Part shown: piece by piece, positions 1 to 7,731 of the stretch | How positions within the stretch are numbered: position 1 is the stretch's first letter | Layout of the letters: every line of letters begins with the position of its first letter | Origin: a virus | Reading direction: 5' to 3' (one strand) | Virus record (IMG/VR): IMGVR_UViG_3300025853_008930 | Coordinates: 1 to 64,000 of that record | Length of the DNA stretch: 64,000 nucleotides | Notes under the pieces: generated by a model | The model's input: only the letters and a program-made list of their open reading frames with translations | What the model was told of the DNA's origin: nothing | Databases searched by the model: none | Position numbers and translations under genes: made by a program

Positions 1-855
1 GATAGAATCTTTCTTGACTTTGATGCTCATGGTGAAAGTATCGAGAAAGCATGGAGAGATGTCAATGTTGTTATGACTTATGTTATTGAGAATGATTATC
101 AATATACTCTTTTCTTTTCCGGTAGAGGTTTTCACTTGTTTGTTTTTGGTGAGGTTACAGACACAATTAGAAACATACAGGTTTTCTTTAGAGAGATTAA
201 GACATACTTAGTAAATAGAGTTGGTAGTGATATAACCCTTGATGATAGGGTCGGTCAAGCAACTAGACTTAGAAGAATACCTAACACAGTAAACATGAGT
301 TCTAGGGATGAGAATGGTAATCCATACTTTTGCATACCATTGCTTAGGACTGACTTAGATAAACAAGTTCATGAAATACTTGAGTTGGCTAAGAAACCTA
401 GAAGCATACCATTTAGAATAAGTGGCAAAAACTTGGTTGTATTTCCCGAAGCACCACCTATGCAAGCAGTAAGTGGTGAAATTTCAGTTCCTAAAACAAC
501 CGGAACACTACCAATGTTGCCATGTTTACATAATGCTATCATGACCGAGAATCCTTCTCATATGGCTAGAGCATATCTAGTTTCATGGTATAGGGATTTA
601 TTATCCGGTTGTGCTAATGTAGAAAGTGATGCTGATAAACAGAAAATACTTGATGCTATTATAGATGAAATAAGAACTTTAGTTGAGACAAACGAAGAAA
701 TATGGTTAGATTGGGATGAAAGAGAAACTAGAAAGCATGCCAAGTTTACAGTGTTTGGTAATTATAGTAGCCCTCATTGTAAGACTGTATTAATCCCTAA
801 TGGCTACTGTGTCGGTAAGTGTTGGAGATACCCCGAACATGCGGAGGAAGTATAA
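1..855 (+). CDS. Primase: PriS-like catalytic domain fused to PriL-like cysteine domain (5' end cut by window)
   Basis: Archaeo-eukaryotic primase that would make primers for viral replication. The frame is open from base 1, so the N-terminus lies outside the window. The first residues contain FLDFD, matching the DxD metal-binding motif of PriS. FSGRGFH about 30 residues later matches the conserved SGRGxH motif, and RRIPNTVN fits the third conserved PriS segment. After about residue 170 come PCLHNA, then a late PHC and GYCVGKC, resembling the four-cysteine Fe-S domain at the end of PriL. In most archaea these are separate subunits, so this is a fusion. It heads the left operon and overlaps the next start (TAATG). 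I am confident of the primase call and fairly confident of the Fe-S domain. Confidence 0.85.
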   Translation, partial: DRIFLDFDAHGESIEKAWRDVNVVMTYVIENDYQYTLFFSGRGFHLFVFGEVTDTIRNIQVFFREIKTYLVNRVGSDITLDDRVGQATRLRRIPNTVNMSSRDENGNPYFCIPLLRTDLDKQVHEILELAKKPRSIPFRISGKNLVVFPEAPPMQAVSGEISVPKTTGTLPMLPCLHNAIMTENPSHMARAYLVSWYRDLLSGCANVESDADKQKILDAIIDEIRTLVETNEEIWLDWDERETRKHAKFTVFGNYSSPHCKTVLIPNGYCVGKCWRYPEHAEEV

Positions 856-1565
856 TGTTAGTAATAGATAGTAGAGAAAAGAAAGGCTCTAAACTAGTAG
901 AGTTAGTAGAAAGCGAAGCACTAAAGATGAAAGTCCCCTATGAAAAGAAGTGGATAGAAATAGGAGACTATGTTTATGATGATGTATGTTTTGAGGCTAA
1001 ATCAGCACACGATTTTCTTAGTTCAGTAATGAGCAAAAGAATGTGGACTCAATTAGATAATATGGATAGACACTATCAAACCAATGTTGTTATTATTTAT
1101 GGTAGTATTGATGAGGGCATTACCCAATATAAAAAATATATTAGAACCGATAAAACATTTACTAATGCACAACACGCTAATTGGTCTAACAAACTTAGAA
1201 ATAAGTTTCTTGGGGCTATTGGTAGAATAACACTAGATACAGATGCTAAGGCATTTTGGGTATCTAGTGAACAAGAAGCCGCTTTGATAATTGCTTCAAT
1301 ATGTAAAATGAAACCCATCAAGCGGGAAGTTATCAAACCGGAGATATTCAAAAGAATATCAACAGACGATTTGAGGATAGACACCCTCACAACTATAAAG
1401 GGCTTATCAGTAGACAAAGCGAATGCGCTGATAAAGCAATATGGTTCGATTATGGAAATAGGCGAACAAACAGAAAAAGAACTTCAAGAAATGGATGGTA
1501 TAGGAAAAACCCTAGCCCGAAGAATCTTGAATGTTTTGCATTCCGAAGAAAAGGTGAAAATATGA
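855..1565 (+). CDS. ERCC4/XPF-family structure-specific nuclease with helix-hairpin-helix
   Basis: Predicted nuclease for branched or flap DNA in viral replication or recombination. The N-terminal half carries ERCC4 features: IDSREKKGSKL (D..RE), GDYVYDDVCFEAK and SAHDFLSSVMSKRMWTQL. The C-terminal 60 residues contain paired helix-hairpin-helix repeats (TTIKGLSVDKANAL and EMDGIGKTLARRIL), as in XPF, Mus81 and Hef. At 236 residues it lacks the helicase domain of Hef. The frame is open upstream to 819, but the ATG at 855 overlaps the primase stop (TAATG), the usual coupling in this operon, so I start there. The family call is well supported; the in vivo substrate is inferred. Confidence 0.88.
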   Translation: MLVIDSREKKGSKLVELVESEALKMKVPYEKKWIEIGDYVYDDVCFEAKSAHDFLSSVMSKRMWTQLDNMDRHYQTNVVIIYGSIDEGITQYKKYIRTDKTFTNAQHANWSNKLRNKFLGAIGRITLDTDAKAFWVSSEQEAALIIASICKMKPIKREVIKPEIFKRISTDDLRIDTLTTIKGLSVDKANALIKQYGSIMEIGEQTEKELQEMDGIGKTLARRILNVLHSEEKVKI

Positions 1566-3124
1566 ATGAAGATAATGATAATTATGAGACAGAACAGCAA
1601 AGACAATATGCGGAGATAATAGAAGAAGCGTCAGTAAACATGACTAGCGAATTGCCTAGATTAGTTGCTGAATTTCAAAAAGATGCTATCGCAGTTTCTT
1701 TTAAGAATGATATACCTGCGGCACTAAGTTGCTTTGTAATATTAGGGCAGATTTGTAAAGACTTTATACAAATACCAAACGGTAGAAGCACAGAAGATAG
1801 CAGGGTGCATTTTTGCCAAATACAAACTTCCGGTTCGGGTAAATCAACTCTATGGAATTTCGTAGAGCCGGTTTCCGAAAAATTGTTTACTATGATAAAC
1901 GAAAGCGGGCTTCATGTAAATAATAAATACATAAACTCCGAAGGAGAAGAAGTTAGTGGCGAAGAAGGAGAATATCTTTCTAAAAAGAAATTTGATATTA
2001 TGTCAGCAACAGAATATACTGATGCGGCACTTGTTGGTGGCTTTGAAGAGAAACTAATAGAAAAGCCTGTATTAGATAATGAAGGTAATCCGGCACAAGA
2101 TGATAACGGTCATCAAAGAATGAAGAAAGAACTAAGCATGGTAAGACAAGCAGGTTTGTTAGAAGGTAGTGGATTAGCACATTGGGATGAGTTTGAATAT
2201 TCCGGTGTCTTTAAACAAAGCCAAAACAAAGAACAAGCCATCGTCTATCTAAATACCTTAATGAACACACTAGCAGGTTCTTCTTGGGTAATTAAGAAGA
2301 AACTAAAACAAGGAGATATGATGAAATGTTATTGCGAAAGGTCAATATTAGCCATGACATATCCACCGGAAAAATTAGCAAAGGTTATTGCTAACAAAGG
2401 TGTCTTACAAAGAATGATTCTATTTATTTGGGATGTTCCCGAACATACTCTACACCAAATGAGAAAAGAACAAATAGGTCAAGCAGGTAAAATTGATGAT
2501 GCTAAACAACCAGTTGATGTTCACGCAGAAAGACTGTTCAAAGTCTATCAAGCAGTTAGAGATAGATTCCACGAAGTTGATAAAAACGCACTGAACACTA
2601 TGGTTTATACTCCGGACTTTAACGACAGACTATACTATGAATACGAAGTCATGCGTAAATTCATTAGCGACACACATCCCGAAGTTAGAAAGATTGTATC
2701 TACCTTTCAAACTAGATTGCTCAAGATATTAATTAAAATGGCTGTATTGTGTTCTGTTGCTGAAGCCCTTAGTATTAAGGATAAATCTAAAAGGTTTAGG
2801 GTTACGAGCAAGAATGTTGAAGCGGCAGGTGTTATCGTGCAACAATGTTATAAAACATTGGTAGCATGGTTAGAGCAAAGCCTAAAGCGCACTAGGAGGA
2901 AAAAGGTCACGGAAAAGGATTCAATATTCTTCAAAGCCGCTAAAGAAGTAAAGAAAGACGAAGAAGGATTCTTTGCTAAAAACGACTTAATGAAGAAACT
3001 AGAAGAAGCCGGTGTGACTTATTCGACTAGATATAGAATGTTCGGTGATTATGAAAACGATAAGTTCATCAAAAGAAAAACAGGAAGAACCGTTTACTTG
3101 AAATTAAAGGAGGAAAAGAAATGA
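1562..3124 (+). CDS. P-loop ATPase, candidate replicative helicase
   Basis: A 520-residue protein with a Walker A motif, QTSGSGKST, near residue 96. A probable Walker B follows at GLAHWDEFEYSG near residue 206. The last 80 residues look like a winged-helix domain (FFAKNDLMKKLEEAGVTYSTRYRMF). The overall shape recalls phage and plasmid primase-helicase or DUF3987-type ATPases rather than MCM, since the canonical MCM loop is absent. Its place between primase, nuclease and exonuclease genes suggests a role in unwinding at the viral origin. A GGTGAAAAT ribosome-binding site precedes ATG 1562, overlapping the preceding stop. ATPase is firm; helicase is inference. Confidence 0.65.
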   Translation: MNEDNDNYETEQQRQYAEIIEEASVNMTSELPRLVAEFQKDAIAVSFKNDIPAALSCFVILGQICKDFIQIPNGRSTEDSRVHFCQIQTSGSGKSTLWNFVEPVSEKLFTMINESGLHVNNKYINSEGEEVSGEEGEYLSKKKFDIMSATEYTDAALVGGFEEKLIEKPVLDNEGNPAQDDNGHQRMKKELSMVRQAGLLEGSGLAHWDEFEYSGVFKQSQNKEQAIVYLNTLMNTLAGSSWVIKKKLKQGDMMKCYCERSILAMTYPPEKLAKVIANKGVLQRMILFIWDVPEHTLHQMRKEQIGQAGKIDDAKQPVDVHAERLFKVYQAVRDRFHEVDKNALNTMVYTPDFNDRLYYEYEVMRKFISDTHPEVRKIVSTFQTRLLKILIKMAVLCSVAEALSIKDKSKRFRVTSKNVEAAGVIVQQCYKTLVAWLEQSLKRTRRKKVTEKDSIFFKAAKEVKKDEEGFFAKNDLMKKLEEAGVTYSTRYRMFGDYENDKFIKRKTGRTVYLKLKEEKK

Positions 3125-3342
3125 AATACGAAAATACATATGTTGTGTTTGATGTGACAAAGGGGCCAAAAGTAATAATAGAAACATTAGATACTTATGG
3201 TGATGAAGGTTGGGAATGTTGTTCCATGCTAAGTATAGCAGGAACTAACATTGTCGCTTTCTTGAAAAGAAGAATTGGCGCAGACGAACCAACAGTAGAT
3301 GAAGAAAGTGAAAAGATTAGCAAACTTTGGTCTAGTGATTAA
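3121..3342 (+). CDS. Small DUF4177-like protein
   Basis: A 73-residue protein with the pattern of the DUF4177 family: an N-terminal beta strand (YENTYVVFDV), a central GDEGWECCSM matching the family's GxxGWELV signature, and a closing FLKRR strand. The family function is unknown. It overlaps the end of the ATPase gene (ATGA at 3121), is preceded by GGAGG, and lies within the replication operon. The acidic tail after the conserved core is not part of the family pattern. Confidence 0.6.
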   Translation: MKYENTYVVFDVTKGPKVIIETLDTYGDEGWECCSMLSIAGTNIVAFLKRRIGADEPTVDEESEKISKLWSSD

Positions 3343-3344
3343 GC

Positions 3345-3938
3345 ATGTCAGTATTAGCGTTAGATATTGAAACAAAAAATATGTCGCATGAAATAGGCGG
3401 CTTTGGTAATACCCATATGTTTCAAGTTTCTACCGTTGCTACTTGGGATGGAAATACAGGAACAGTGTATGTAGACGAGCCTGTAGATTCATTTGCTAAG
3501 TCCGGCCATGTTGTTAAAGGGTTGAGTGAACTAAAGTATGATTTAGACGACCATCTATCTAAAGGTGGTAAAGTCTTAGGTCACAACATAGCAGTATTCG
3601 ACCTACCTATACTTAGAGATTCTATGGATATATATTGTATTCATAAATATTTAAATGAACAAAGTTATATTGACACTAGTAAGATATTACTAAAAGAACA
3701 TGGTGAGAGATTCCAATTGAAGAATCTTGTAAAATGCACTATGGATGATTTCAAACTTATGGATAGTGCCGATGCACCTAAGTTATGGAAGATGGGTCAA
3801 TATGATGAGGTAGTAGAATACTGTATGAAAGACACCCAATTAGTTTATGACCTTTGGCAATATGGAAAAGAACATGGGATTGTTAAAGCATTCTCAATAG
3901 AGAAAGAAGAATTTGTAGATTTGGAGGTAGATTGGTAA
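3345..3938 (+). CDS. Stand-alone DEDDy-type 3'-5' exonuclease
   Basis: A 197-residue RNase H-fold exonuclease. Exo I is LALDIETKN (D and E ligands), Exo II is VLGHNIAVFDLPIL, and Exo III is EYCMKDTQLVYDL with Y and D spaced as in the DEDDy subclass. It most resembles the proofreading domain of family B DNA polymerases, but no polymerase domain is attached and no polymerase gene is in the window. It could proofread for a host or viral polymerase encoded elsewhere, or trim recombination ends. ATG 3345 follows the previous stop by two bases. Confidence 0.82.
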   Translation: MSVLALDIETKNMSHEIGGFGNTHMFQVSTVATWDGNTGTVYVDEPVDSFAKSGHVVKGLSELKYDLDDHLSKGGKVLGHNIAVFDLPILRDSMDIYCIHKYLNEQSYIDTSKILLKEHGERFQLKNLVKCTMDDFKLMDSADAPKLWKMGQYDEVVEYCMKDTQLVYDLWQYGKEHGIVKAFSIEKEEFVDLEVDW

Positions 3939-4087
3939 TGTCCACAGCAGAATGGTTTGGATTATTTATCTTCTTGATAATCTTAACACTATTGTTCTTT
4001 GCCGCATTTGGTGGCACAAACATAACAGAACAAAGTGTTGATGATTACATCAAGAGGCTAATGGGTCAAACGGAAGAGAAGAAATGA
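3938..4087 (+). CDS. Small single-pass membrane protein (49 aa)
   Basis: ATG 3938 overlaps the exonuclease stop (TAATG). After MSTAEW the product has a hydrophobic stretch of about 20 residues (FGLFIFLIILTLLFFAAFGG) and then a short charged tail ending in EEKK. It is co-translated with neighbours on both sides by stop-start overlaps. No family is recognised; a membrane anchor or host-membrane effector is possible. Confidence 0.6.
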   Translation: MSTAEWFGLFIFLIILTLLFFAAFGGTNITEQSVDDYIKRLMGQTEEKK

Positions 4088-4230
4088 GTTTAAAACAAAA
4101 GTGCGCTTATTGCGGAGATAAGACATTAGCCAAGAGAATCTTAGGATTCTATGTTGGTTCTAGTGAACAAGTAAAACTTTGGGAATGTCGTTCTTGTAAA
4201 GGTATATGGTCGGTAGACACTAAAAAATAG
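4084..4230 (+). CDS. Small zinc-ribbon protein (48 aa)
   Basis: ATG 4084 overlaps the preceding stop (ATGA). The product has CAYC near the start and CRSC near the end, about 30 residues apart, forming a likely four-cysteine zinc ribbon, with basic residues around it. It is the last gene of the left plus-strand operon, directly ahead of a hairpin terminator. A nucleic-acid-binding role is likely from the fold; the specific function is unknown. Confidence 0.6.
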   Translation: MSLKQKCAYCGDKTLAKRILGFYVGSSEQVKLWECRSCKGIWSVDTKK

Positions 4231-4232
4231 AG

Positions 4233-4270
4233 GGAGAGTAGTTTAGGCTACTCTCCTTCTAAATTTTTTT
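4233..4270 (+). terminator. Hairpin and T-run ending the left operon
   Basis: GGAGAGTAG (4233-4241) and CTACTCTCC (4248-4256) form a perfect 9-bp stem with a six-base loop, followed by an uninterrupted T-run from 4264. It sits three bases after the last plus-strand stop. The following 50 bases are almost only A and T, with A-runs that would serve as T-runs on the minus strand, so this is probably a bidirectional terminator between the convergent operons. Confidence 0.8.
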
Positions 4271-4331
4271 TTCAAAAATTTTTCAAAAATTTTCTAAAAA
4301 AGCAAAAAAAATTTTTCTGAATAGGCGAAAG

Positions 4332-4448
4332 TTATTCGTCGTTTGAATTTAAAATAATAAAGCCCAATGGTTTATCTTCAACGAATAATGCACTAACGGT
4401 TAAATAACCAATAGCGAAACTAAGCAAGAATAAGAGAAGTAATATCAT
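4332..4448 (-). CDS. Small membrane protein (38 aa), last late gene
   Basis: ATG 4448 overlaps the stop of the upstream gene (ATGA), the usual coupling in this operon. The product begins MILLLLFLLSFAIGYLTV, a single hydrophobic helix, and then has a short acidic tail ending NSNDE. Its place after the tail fibre genes at the end of the late operon is where lysis or spike-anchoring proteins often lie. No family is recognised. Confidence 0.5.
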   Translation of the reverse strand: MILLLLFLLSFAIGYLTVSALFVEDKPLGFIILNSNDE

Positions 4449-5146
4449 GTGAGATTAATTGTCAAGTCATGTGTCGCTGTGCAAGTAGTTCCATCAACAT
4501 TTGCCCTTGCCGCTATTCTAACAGTAAAACTATCTCCGGCTTGTGGAGTAGCACCGCCCTTTCCCGTCAAGAATAATACAGGCATGAAGTGATTTCCAGT
4601 TTGGGGAAACGAAGTCAAGTCATGTGAACCTGCCGCACTACCACTAGAAGTGCTAAATGAAGTTGTATCTTGATTTTGGTTAAAATTATTATTATTACGA
4701 AGAGTCATCAAAACGCTATTAGTCGTGCTTCGAGATACAATTGTCTGCTGAACTTCAAACTCAAAACTACTAGCAGAACTGCCATTGTGTCTAATATATC
4801 CACCTATAACAAAAGTCGCTTCAGCCGCTTGTAAAGAACCTGTGCCGTTATAATAAGCACCATTTCTTAAATCATTAGCCGCTATATCAAACGATTGTGT
4901 TGTTCTTGTAGGAGAAGATGCTGTTCCTAATGTTGCGCCTGTTCCGTCATAAATAGTAGTAGTTCCTTGTGAAGCACCATCGAAGTCACCTGAAACAGAA
5001 TTATAAATAGCAAACTTAACTGCATTATTGTGATTACCTGTAGCCGCAGTTGCTATTGTAATAGCAGGAGTTACCCCGCCTCCTCCGCCACCCGCTAATC
5101 TTTTTTTCTTCTGTTTGGCAGTAGCCCCTGCGACTCCTAAATACAT
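4445..5146 (-). CDS. Putative distal tail or fibre protein with glycine-rich N-terminus
   Basis: A 233-residue protein. After a basic stretch (KQKKKR) it has a run of six glycines and then beta-rich, Ser/Thr/Asn-rich sequence typical of virion surface proteins. The frame is open to 5170, but a good ribosome-binding site (GAGGTGA) precedes ATG 5146, so I start there. It follows the long fibre gene. A receptor-binding or fibre-tip role is inferred from position and composition; no catalytic motif is visible. Confidence 0.5.
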   Translation of the reverse strand: MYLGVAGATAKQKKKRLAGGGGGGVTPAITIATAATGNHNNAVKFAIYNSVSGDFDGASQGTTTIYDGTGATLGTASSPTRTTQSFDIAANDLRNGAYYNGTGSLQAAEATFVIGGYIRHNGSSASSFEFEVQQTIVSRSTTNSVLMTLRNNNNFNQNQDTTSFSTSSGSAAGSHDLTSFPQTGNHFMPVLFLTGKGGATPQAGDSFTVRIAARANVDGTTCTATHDLTINLT

Positions 5147-5156
5147 TTTATTCACC

Positions 5157-7379
5157 TCAACCAATAGCAATCCAATCGTTATTGCCTATGGCAATACAAC
5201 TTAACGCATCAAATGTAGCAACAGTAATATCTGCGCTTGCACCATTAATACTATTACCATTTCTTGAAACAGTAATATTACCACCTGTTGTATTTAGAAT
5301 TGTATAATGCTCCCCTTCTGCTGAAGTAGAGGGTAAAGTGACATTTCCTGCACATTTCAAATATTTTCCTGCGTGAGTTGATTCTGCTAAAGTAGTGCTT
5401 GCGCTTACAGAAACCATCGGCAATCTTGTGCTTGAGAAAGTTTTACCTGTTTGAACAGTTAAACTACCACTAATAAAAGTATTTCCTCCTAATAGTGTTC
5501 CTCCATCTACAAGTTCTGTTCCTTGACCATCTATATTATCTAAATTATAGGTTTTACTTACGCTAAATGTGCTATAAGCGTTATTATAGCCAAGACCTAA
5601 AGCATCATGTCCTGAATTATCAGCATCAGCAACAGCATCATTTACAGTCCAACCTGCATCAGCAAAATTATCAGTAATATAAACTTGTAAATTATTTGTA
5701 GCATCTGCTACATAAACTTGGAATACTGCCCCATCATAGGTATCATTTTCCTTTATTCTAACTTGCTGTATAATATTAGTTGAATAATACGCTGTATTTT
5801 CCATTTGAATTGCATTTCTAACACCAAATAAATGATTTAATTTAAATTCATATAAAGCATGTCTGCTTGAAGATTCTTCTTTGATAATTACTTGTGCTAT
5901 TCCTCTTTGTTCTGAACCCCCTGTTCCGCTTGCACTTCCACCACTTCTTCCTTTAATATGTGCAACAGTATGCCAACCAACAGAAAGATTGTTTGTCATA
6001 TCCTTATACTGTTGATATATGTTATTAGTGACTCTTAAATCACCATGCACATCTACAGTAGCGGCAGGAGAACTTGTCCCTATTCCTATTCTATTGAGTC
6101 CTGCATCAACTAATAACATATTTGCATTGGTATCGCTTTCTACTCTAAAATTCACATCGTTAGAATTTTCATTAATTACAACTTCATCGTGGTTTAAATT
6201 TAAAACAGGTTGAGTTGCTCCCGCTTTAGAAACATAGAAACTAATTCTCCCCTCTTCTGCCCCTGCTGTAACAGTTTCGGAATCTGCCATTATGTAAGAA
6301 TAAAGATGCGCTGAACCGAGACTATCTTCTCCTACAAATCTAATAATACCTAAATCGTCGCCACTTGCAGGGGAAGCACTATTTTTTCTAAATTCTAATT
6401 GTGCTTCTTGGTCATCAGCATTTGTATTTTCAATAGTAATTTTAGGTTCGCCACTTGCATTACTCTTAACATGGAGTGTTGATGAGGGGGTTTCTGTTCC
6501 AATACCAATACTTTGATTACTTTCTAATATGTTGAAAACATTAATATCACCGGATTGTCTATCTCTAATACTAAATCTATCTGCTGTTGCATATATGTCC
6601 CAATAGGCACTTCTTGTATTTCCATCAACGCTAAGTTGTAAAAACTCAATTGAAGGAGAAAAAGCCGATGTTCTTGCTATTCTCATAACAGCATCCGGCC
6701 CAATAAGATTTAAATTTCTATCAGCAGTTCCTTGACTTCCTGTTATTTCACCAATAGTTACTCTTTGTGTAGAAGCATCTATTCTCATAACTTCTTGTCC
6801 TGCACCTCCACCGTCACTATCATTTACTTTGAAAATAATATCTTTATCGGATTCCTTCGCTTCTATTTCTATATCTCCTGCATTAGATTGTATCGTTAAT
6901 CCTTCTGTATATCCACTATTATTTCTACCTACACTAAGAGAATGTTCAGTTTTATTTACAGTAAGGTATTGAATGGGCATAGGATTATTACCGTTATGTG
7001 TAACTACTGCTATTATAGTATCTCCTGCGGTATAGTCAGGAACTTTGTCTTTTGCACTAGGACTTCTAATAACAATAGCGTCACTACTATTCACTACTAC
7101 CAAATGATATGAATTCTCATTAGCAGTAGTTCTACCTAAAGCCAAATTATTTACGGCTGAAATACTCACCTTCTTTCCATCTCTAAAAATAACTCCTGCC
7201 CCGACATCTATTTGTGTAGCACTATCAATGGTAATGTCAAAATCACTAATTGCATAGTTTTGGCCTAATCCATCAGATAGTGATTTTATTATTCCGGTAT
7301 GAGGAAAGTCCACCCCATCCTCTATTTGATTAAAAGTCGAAGTCGTGCTTTGGCTATAATAATTAGGGTTAGTTACCAT
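5157..7379 (-). CDS. Tail fibre / receptor-binding protein
   Basis: A 740-residue protein with repeated fibre-type segments such as SIGIGTETPSSTLHVKS (near residue 290) and RIGIGTSSPAATVDVHG (near residue 430). This IGIGT-x-P...L-V pattern is widespread in trimeric viral tail fibres. The N-terminus (NPNYYSQSTTSTFNQIEDG) probably attaches to the baseplate, and the C-terminus is beta-rich. No intramolecular chaperone triad was evident. It lies two genes after the hub protein, as expected for an adhesin. Fibre identity is likely; the receptor is unknown. Confidence 0.75.
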   Translation of the reverse strand: MVTNPNYYSQSTTSTFNQIEDGVDFPHTGIIKSLSDGLGQNYAISDFDITIDSATQIDVGAGVIFRDGKKVSISAVNNLALGRTTANENSYHLVVVNSSDAIVIRSPSAKDKVPDYTAGDTIIAVVTHNGNNPMPIQYLTVNKTEHSLSVGRNNSGYTEGLTIQSNAGDIEIEAKESDKDIIFKVNDSDGGGAGQEVMRIDASTQRVTIGEITGSQGTADRNLNLIGPDAVMRIARTSAFSPSIEFLQLSVDGNTRSAYWDIYATADRFSIRDRQSGDINVFNILESNQSIGIGTETPSSTLHVKSNASGEPKITIENTNADDQEAQLEFRKNSASPASGDDLGIIRFVGEDSLGSAHLYSYIMADSETVTAGAEEGRISFYVSKAGATQPVLNLNHDEVVINENSNDVNFRVESDTNANMLLVDAGLNRIGIGTSSPAATVDVHGDLRVTNNIYQQYKDMTNNLSVGWHTVAHIKGRSGGSASGTGGSEQRGIAQVIIKEESSSRHALYEFKLNHLFGVRNAIQMENTAYYSTNIIQQVRIKENDTYDGAVFQVYVADATNNLQVYITDNFADAGWTVNDAVADADNSGHDALGLGYNNAYSTFSVSKTYNLDNIDGQGTELVDGGTLLGGNTFISGSLTVQTGKTFSSTRLPMVSVSASTTLAESTHAGKYLKCAGNVTLPSTSAEGEHYTILNTTGGNITVSRNGNSINGASADITVATFDALSCIAIGNNDWIAIG

Positions 7380-7380
7380 T

Positions 7381-7731
7381 CTACTCTACCTCCATAGTTA
7401 TAAAAATCTCAAGTGTGGCACTATTAGATATCGGGCCGATTGCGTCAAAATTAATTCTTTGAAGCATATTATTACTACTATCAAACAAACCTACTTCTCT
7501 AACAGTTCGCCCATTTAATATAGAACCCGCTACTGATAATTTAACATCTATAACATTACCATCAGCAGTAGATTGACTAACCGTAGTGGCTAGATTTGTT
7601 ACTATTGGAACATCTAGAGCATTATTAGATGGATTTGTGGAGTTTCCTCCCTGTCCTATTCCTCCCGTTCCTGCATTTACTAAAGTGTTAATTTCTTCAG
7701 CGACCAGTTCTTTCAATTTATCTGTTATCAT
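7381..7731 (-). CDS. Small tail fibre or collar-like protein
   Basis: A 116-residue protein between hub and fibre genes. The segment RTVREVGLFDSSNNMLQRINF resembles the E-x-GLFD...L...F pattern of baseplate- and fibre-associated proteins of phage Mu/P2-type tails, in the part that contacts the fibre shaft. ATG 7731 overlaps the stop of the hub gene (ATGA), giving translational coupling. Assignment rests on this one motif plus position. Confidence 0.5.
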   Translation of the reverse strand: MITDKLKELVAEEINTLVNAGTGGIGQGGNSTNPSNNALDVPIVTNLATTVSQSTADGNVIDVKLSVAGSILNGRTVREVGLFDSSNNMLQRINFDAIGPISNSATLEIFITMEVE

